Both the position numbers and the translations under genes were made by a program. DNA of 43,437 nt from Chara braunii (Eukaryota; Streptophyta; Charophyceae; Charales; Characeae): NCBI GenBank assembly GCA_003427395.1, contig BFEA01000018.1:6060976-6104412 (forward strand). Reading direction: 5' to 3'. This document shows, piece after piece, positions 39,853 through 43,437 of this stretch. Numbering within the stretch: position 1 is the stretch's first letter; every line of letters starts with the position of its first letter. The notes beneath the pieces were generated by a model. That model was not told where the DNA came from. It searched no databases and saw only the letters and a program-made list of their open reading frames with translations.

Positions 39853-39901
39853 AAGGTTTCACTGGCTGAGCAGATTGCTTGTGAAGTTGTGAGGGCCAAA
39901 A
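39853..39901 (+). CDS. Candidate exon (49 nt), donor at a MITE insertion
   Basis: The acceptor is TTTGTTTTCAACAG|AAG after a T-rich tract. The open frame KVSLAEQIACEVVRAK ends in phase 1 at AAAA|GTA. The GTA of the donor is the flank of the MITE at 39905-40002. The next candidate exon (41963) starts in phase 1. No domain recognised. Confidence 0.4.
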
Positions 39902-39904
39902 GTA

Positions 39905-40002
39905 CCTTTTCACCGAATGGTCATTGCAGCTGTATTTGGGGCAAATTTGATTCTAGATACAGCAATAAAGACCGTACGTACGTCGTATTCAGGTGAATGC
40001 CG
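39905..40002. mobile_element. TA-flanked foldback MITE at a splice donor
   Basis: CCTTTTCACCGAATGGTCAT and GTATTCAGGTGAATGCCG are the ends, GCTGTATTTG is inside; TA at 39903-39904 and 40003-40004. The left TA is part of the candidate donor GTA. Confidence 0.65.
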
Positions 40003-40081
40003 TAGCACTGGCGTGCAGGGCCAGACACTTCAGTCTGCGCCCACTACCAGGTACCGTGTCGTAGACTTTGCCTGCCTGCTA

Positions 40082-40297
40082 TGTCTTCCCCTGAACATAA
40101 CACGTATAGGTTGTAAACGAATACAACACATACCTGGTTGCTTTCTATTCGAATACAACATCATGATGTGTATGCGGTCTATTCGAACAGCTGGTGGACT
40201 CGGATACAACGCTAATGCATTCTATTCGAAGCATCGATTTTTTTTTTTGAAAACTCAAAACTCGAGTACAACACATACGCGTTATGTTCGGGGGAAG
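40082..40297. mobile_element. Longer foldback MITE of the same family
   Basis: CTTCCCCTGAACATAACACG (from 40085) pairs with CGCGTTATGTTCGGGGGAAG (to 40297); TA on both sides. Inside are GAATACAACACATAC and CGAGTACAACACATAC copies. Confidence 0.65.
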
Positions 40298-40299
40298 TA

Positions 40300-40627
40300 G
40301 GGTTCGACCGATATCACCTCCTTCCCGTCTGCTGACTGCGTACACAACCAGTGCTGTGTGCCTATTGCTAGGCTGCTGCTATAAATAAAGGTACTACGAT
40401 CCGTCCATCCCTTTTGAAAATCCAGAGATTCGAATGGTTGGCCACAGCCACTGTACTATGCTCTCATCTTTTTCTTTTTCATGAACAATCGAGTCTGCTG
40501 TGCGCTTCACCATACATGTTGGACTTAGCTTCTCAGGTTTTCAATGTATGCTGCTAAGTACGTCTGTGATCGATATGTAAATACAGAGGTGGTGTTGCTT
40601 CGTGCCTTCCTTGCCATTTCTGGGTCT

Positions 40628-40628
<1 letters not shown>
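40300..40628. other. Intron-like DNA
   Basis: No element recognised. Confidence 0.35.
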
Positions 40629-40662
<34 letters not shown>

Positions 40663-40708
40663 AACTTTTTGGTCTCATCTCACTTTCTCTTTTTTTTTTT
40701 TTTTTTTT

Positions 40709-40744
<36 letters not shown>
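40629..40744. repeat. Long poly(T) tracts
   Basis: T33 at 40629-40661 and T runs 40690-40744 with one A at 40710. A transposon tail or a slippage product cannot be told apart. Confidence 0.9.
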
Positions 40745-40837
40745 CGGTTAATGTCCCTGCTTATATTCCTGAAATTGGAGACATAACTTACGAGAACACT
40801 CAGTAGTTTTAGTACGTGCTGGAAGAGTCAAAGATTC

Positions 40838-40985
40838 GCAAGGGGTACGATATCATATAATAAGCGGTACTCTAGATACAAACAATAGGAGTAAAAGATC
40901 GTTATCAAGGTCGACATCATAATAAGAGGTACTCTAGATACAATAAGAGGTACGATATCATGTAATAAGAGGTACTCTAGATACA
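40838..40985. repeat. Degenerate tandem repeat of GGTACTCTAGATACAA
   Basis: AATAAG(A/C)GGTACTCTAGATA appears three times, with GGTACGATATCAT twice, over 150 bp. Confidence 0.65.
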
Positions 40986-41962
40986 ATATGGAACTAAACG
41001 ATCTACTCATCACCCAGCTGAGACTCCAATGAGTCCCATCTATTGGTGGGGATCGGGGAGTAACACCGGCTGGAAACCGGGTCCGGAGTCCCTTAGACAG
41101 AATATCGGGATTCAAAACATTACAATTTGTTCAGAGCCAGTGGGACAGAACCGCCTCTTAAGCCGTCTACAGACCGCCATATAGAACATGAATACCTAGC
41201 AATTCTATCCCTTTATGAAGATTCACCCCTGATTGTTCACCCCCCGGACCACCAAACAAGTGCACTGCCACCAAAGGAAACTCAGAGGGAGCCTCAGGGA
41301 ACAAGTCGCGGGGAAACATGCAGCATCTCTGAAAAAGTACCCCGGCTATCCCACCTATACCAAATAAATTAGGAGGTGTTGCTGCAATAGGTCTCGTCTT
41401 TGGTTCACTCCTTGCTTTACCTTTTATTAACACGTCATATCTACGAAGTTCGACTTCGAGCGCCGTTCATCAAAAACGTTTTGGGTTACTTGTGGCAGAT
41501 TGTTTACTATTAGGCTGGATTGGATGTCAACCTGTGGAAGCACCCTCTTATCAGCATCCCCAGCAAATCCTCGGGGGTTTCTTCAAAAAAAAAAAAAAAA
41601 AAAAAAACTGTGGAGGCACTCCCAAGAAGGCACTTCAAAAAACTGTTAACTCGCACTCTGTGTGTGATCTGTTTCAGGACTTAACATGTTTTGCATCTTT
41701 GGACCACATCTCATCGGGTTGTGTTATGAGGCTCTGTGTTAAGAAAATGGCAACTTCGAGTTTTCATAATTGCCCAGTGTGACTACCAGGAAGGTCTCAC
41801 ATTTAACTTAGTGTACAAAGTGCTACGAACTGCTTTTGCCGCTCCTTTGACCCATGGAACCACACTTCCAACCCCTCCCTACCCCTCAAACTCCCTCAAA
41901 TGATGCTTCCTCTCTGACTCTGGATCCTCCATGATCTGACTAAGTCTTTTGTTCTGTGACAG
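40986..41962. other. Intron-like DNA
   Basis: An A-run at 41586-41606. An open segment after CTGTTTCAG (41672) of about 34 codons (DLTCFASLDHISSGC) has no consensus donor. Nothing else recognised. Confidence 0.35.
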
Positions 41963-42047
41963 CATGCGAAACTTCAGAAAGGGAGCCATCGCCAACTCCA
42001 TCAGAGATTGAAAGAGGAGAAGAGATTCTTGCTGATGTTGAATACCA
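41963..42047 (+). CDS. Candidate internal exon (85 nt)
   Basis: The acceptor is TTTGTTCTGTGACAG|CA and the donor is TACCA|GTGAGT, a full-consensus donor. In phase 1 the segment is open (CETSEREPSPTPSEIERG, then EEILADVEY) and leaves phase 2. That is what the 39853 exon delivers and what the 42629 exon needs. Acidic, Ser/Pro-rich; no domain recognised. Confidence 0.5.
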
Positions 42048-42263
42048 GTGAGTTTTGGGAATGGGTGCTCTCTGCTCATGTGTGTTGGGTCGTGTGAACA
42101 ATTTCAGCAAAAAAAAAAAAAAAAAAAAACACAAACCAAAAACTTGAGGCAAAGTATAGAAAAAAGAATACCATCATAAATGTGGTCCCCACCTGTGCAT
42201 GCCAAACTCTTGTGCAAACCACATCACCAATGATTCTGTATGACAGTGCGAGGACAAATGAAC
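42048..42263. other. Intron-like DNA with A-run
   Basis: An A-run at 42111-42129 lies between the donor and a MITE. Confidence 0.35.
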
Positions 42264-42265
42264 TA

Positions 42266-42377
42266 CCGTCTTCACCTGAATAGAACGCCCAGTCATTATT
42301 ACTGCATGTGGACTGAAAGTTGGCCCAAATGCAGCTATAATTACCGGGCGACGGGCGTTTTATCCGGGTGAAGACGG
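42266..42377. mobile_element. Foldback MITE with one mutated TA flank
   Basis: CCGTCTTCACCTGAATAGAA and TTATCCGGGTGAAGACGG are the ends; TA at 42264-42265, TG at 42378-42379. Confidence 0.7.
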
Positions 42378-42400
42378 TGGCATGTCACAAACTAGCGAAA

Positions 42401-42474
42401 GAAATGCTTAGTACAGAAGCAAGGACTGGATATCAAAGAAATGCTTAGTACAGAAGCAAGGACTGGATATCAAA
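42401..42474. repeat. Perfect 37-bp tandem duplication
   Basis: GAAATGCTTAGTACAGAAGC and the following 17 bases occur at 42401-42437 and again, identical, at 42438-42474. Confidence 0.9.
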
Positions 42475-42628
42475 GATAGAGGAGGTGGGACTGAAAGGAG
42501 GACTATTAATATAATAACTTGTCGATTTGGATTTGCAACCATAATCATAATCAGGACAAAATCAAATTCTTTCAAACCCTTAACAAGGATGACACCCCCA
42601 AAAGGAACAGGATGAGCCCTTGTCACAG

Positions 42629-42770
42629 ACATATAATCTCTATGAGGGTTTGGAATGCGATTCAAGACCCCTCAGAGTCTATGGAATATGCCTCCGATGC
42701 TGCAGAATCTAGCCATGTAACAGCGAATGAGCAATGGCTAGAATTCACCAGTCAGGAAAACGTTTTATGA
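42629..42770 (+). CDS. Candidate terminal exon with stop codon
   Basis: After the acceptor CCCTTGTCACAG|A, a 47-codon frame runs to TGA at 42768-42770 (HIISMRVWNAIQDPSESME, then YASDAAESSHVTANEQWLEF). It starts in phase 2, completing a codon left by the 42047 donor. Acidic and Ser-rich. No domain recognised and no poly(A) signal pinpointed. Confidence 0.45.
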
Positions 42771-43268
42771 CCCGCGTTGCATCCTATACCCCCATGAACA
42801 GGTCGTCACTGAACGACCAGTGAAGGATGGCATTCCAAGGGCCCATGTATGAGATGTTTTGAGGGTGGAGATATGAGGCAACTATGCGAGGGATCGAGCT
42901 GGAGAGCCATCTGCACGTCCCTAGTTAAAAAGTGTGTTGGTGCCAGCATAAGGCCATCCTAGGGTGGCCAGTGGATGATGGATTTGAGTTGTAATCAGTG
43001 ACCGTAATGGAAGTATTTTGCTGTGGGGGGTAGAAGGGGAAAGAGGGGTTGGAAGGGGGATCTGAAAAGCCTGTGGTTGAAAAGGTCGTAACGAGAGACT
43101 ACTTAGTTGGCCAAGTGGCAGATCTTGACAATGTAGGTTAGCCTGTTTGCAACTGGGGACAAGTGCCCTGTGGGTCCCTTGAATAGTGCAAAGCCGACCA
43201 CGGTGCCAAGCACAGTGCCTAAATGCAGCTCCCCGCTGATAGAAAGGAGCCATCAATAATTTACATAT
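42771..43268. other. Possible 3' UTR and intergenic DNA
   Basis: No frame or repeat recognised between the candidate stop and the LTR-like repeat. Confidence 0.35.
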
Positions 43269-43437
43269 TGTCACAGCCCCTTGTTTGTTGTCCTCTTCTC
43301 CCTATCTGCCTGCCTACGGTTTACCGGGCAGTTCTATTTGACGATATATACTACGACTTCGCTAGCTTCCTGCTACGGTTTTCTCCGGTCAGGTCGAGCG
43401 GCAGTGGTCGGGGCCGTCACTACGCGGCCATGCTGTG
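43269..43437 (+). mobile_element. LTR-like repeat, truncated by window end
   Basis: TGTCACAGCCCC and the next 85 bp match 25593-25677, with a 4-base TGCC expansion. It then diverges. Unlike the 25 kb copy, there is no hammerhead core upstream. Confidence 0.5.

Overview
The window is eukaryotic, intron-bearing and almost entirely built from repeats. Plant-type L1-like LINEs with a C-terminal zf-RVT zinc finger, tRNA-headed SINEs, U6 snRNA retro-copies that match the plant/universal U6 core, and one AP2-domain open frame suggest a streptophyte: a land plant or a charophyte green alga with a bloated genome. The genus is inference only. No bacterial operon, rRNA gene or CRISPR array was seen. Several open frames in this kind of DNA begin at non-ATG codons and are not meaningful; starts were chosen at ATG where one exists.

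Layout. 0-5.3 kb: simple repeats, stem-loop repeats, two SINE fragments, and a foldback element (4009-4548) whose arms interlock with a second inverted repeat. 5.3-12.8 kb: a near full-length but dead LINE (LINE-A, plus strand). 12.8-13.0 kb: a 5'-truncated LINE 3' end (LINE-D) lying tail-to-tail against it. 13.2-18.7 kb: a better preserved minus-strand LINE (LINE-B). 18.7-21.05 kb: the 5' part of a third LINE (LINE-C, plus). 21.05-25.4 kb: foldback modules, (GT)n/(GA)n arrays, small MITEs with 3-bp target duplications, and a foldback host carrying two SINEs. 25.5-26.1 kb: a complete type III hammerhead ribozyme fold, an LTR-like repeat and a U6 fragment. 26.2-29.2 kb: more MITEs and SINEs and a 195-bp tandem array. 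29.3-31.1 kb: microsatellites.

31.1-42.8 kb is the only part that looks genic. It holds an AP2-domain first exon, then scattered short open segments bounded by good splice signals. Three of these (39853-39901, 41963-42047, 42629-42770) have mutually compatible phases and end in a stop codon. Whether they belong to one gene with the AP2 exon is not shown. Its introns are full of TA-flanked foldback MITEs, a pair of MITEs in opposite orientation, and two broken U6 copies. The window ends inside a second copy of the LTR-like repeat.

The most interesting items are the hammerhead ribozyme beside the LTR-like repeat, the conserved 3' hairpin shared by three LINE copies, the interlocking foldback arms, the foldback superfamily built from exchangeable modules, the three U6 retro-copies, and a MITE inserted exactly at a candidate splice donor.
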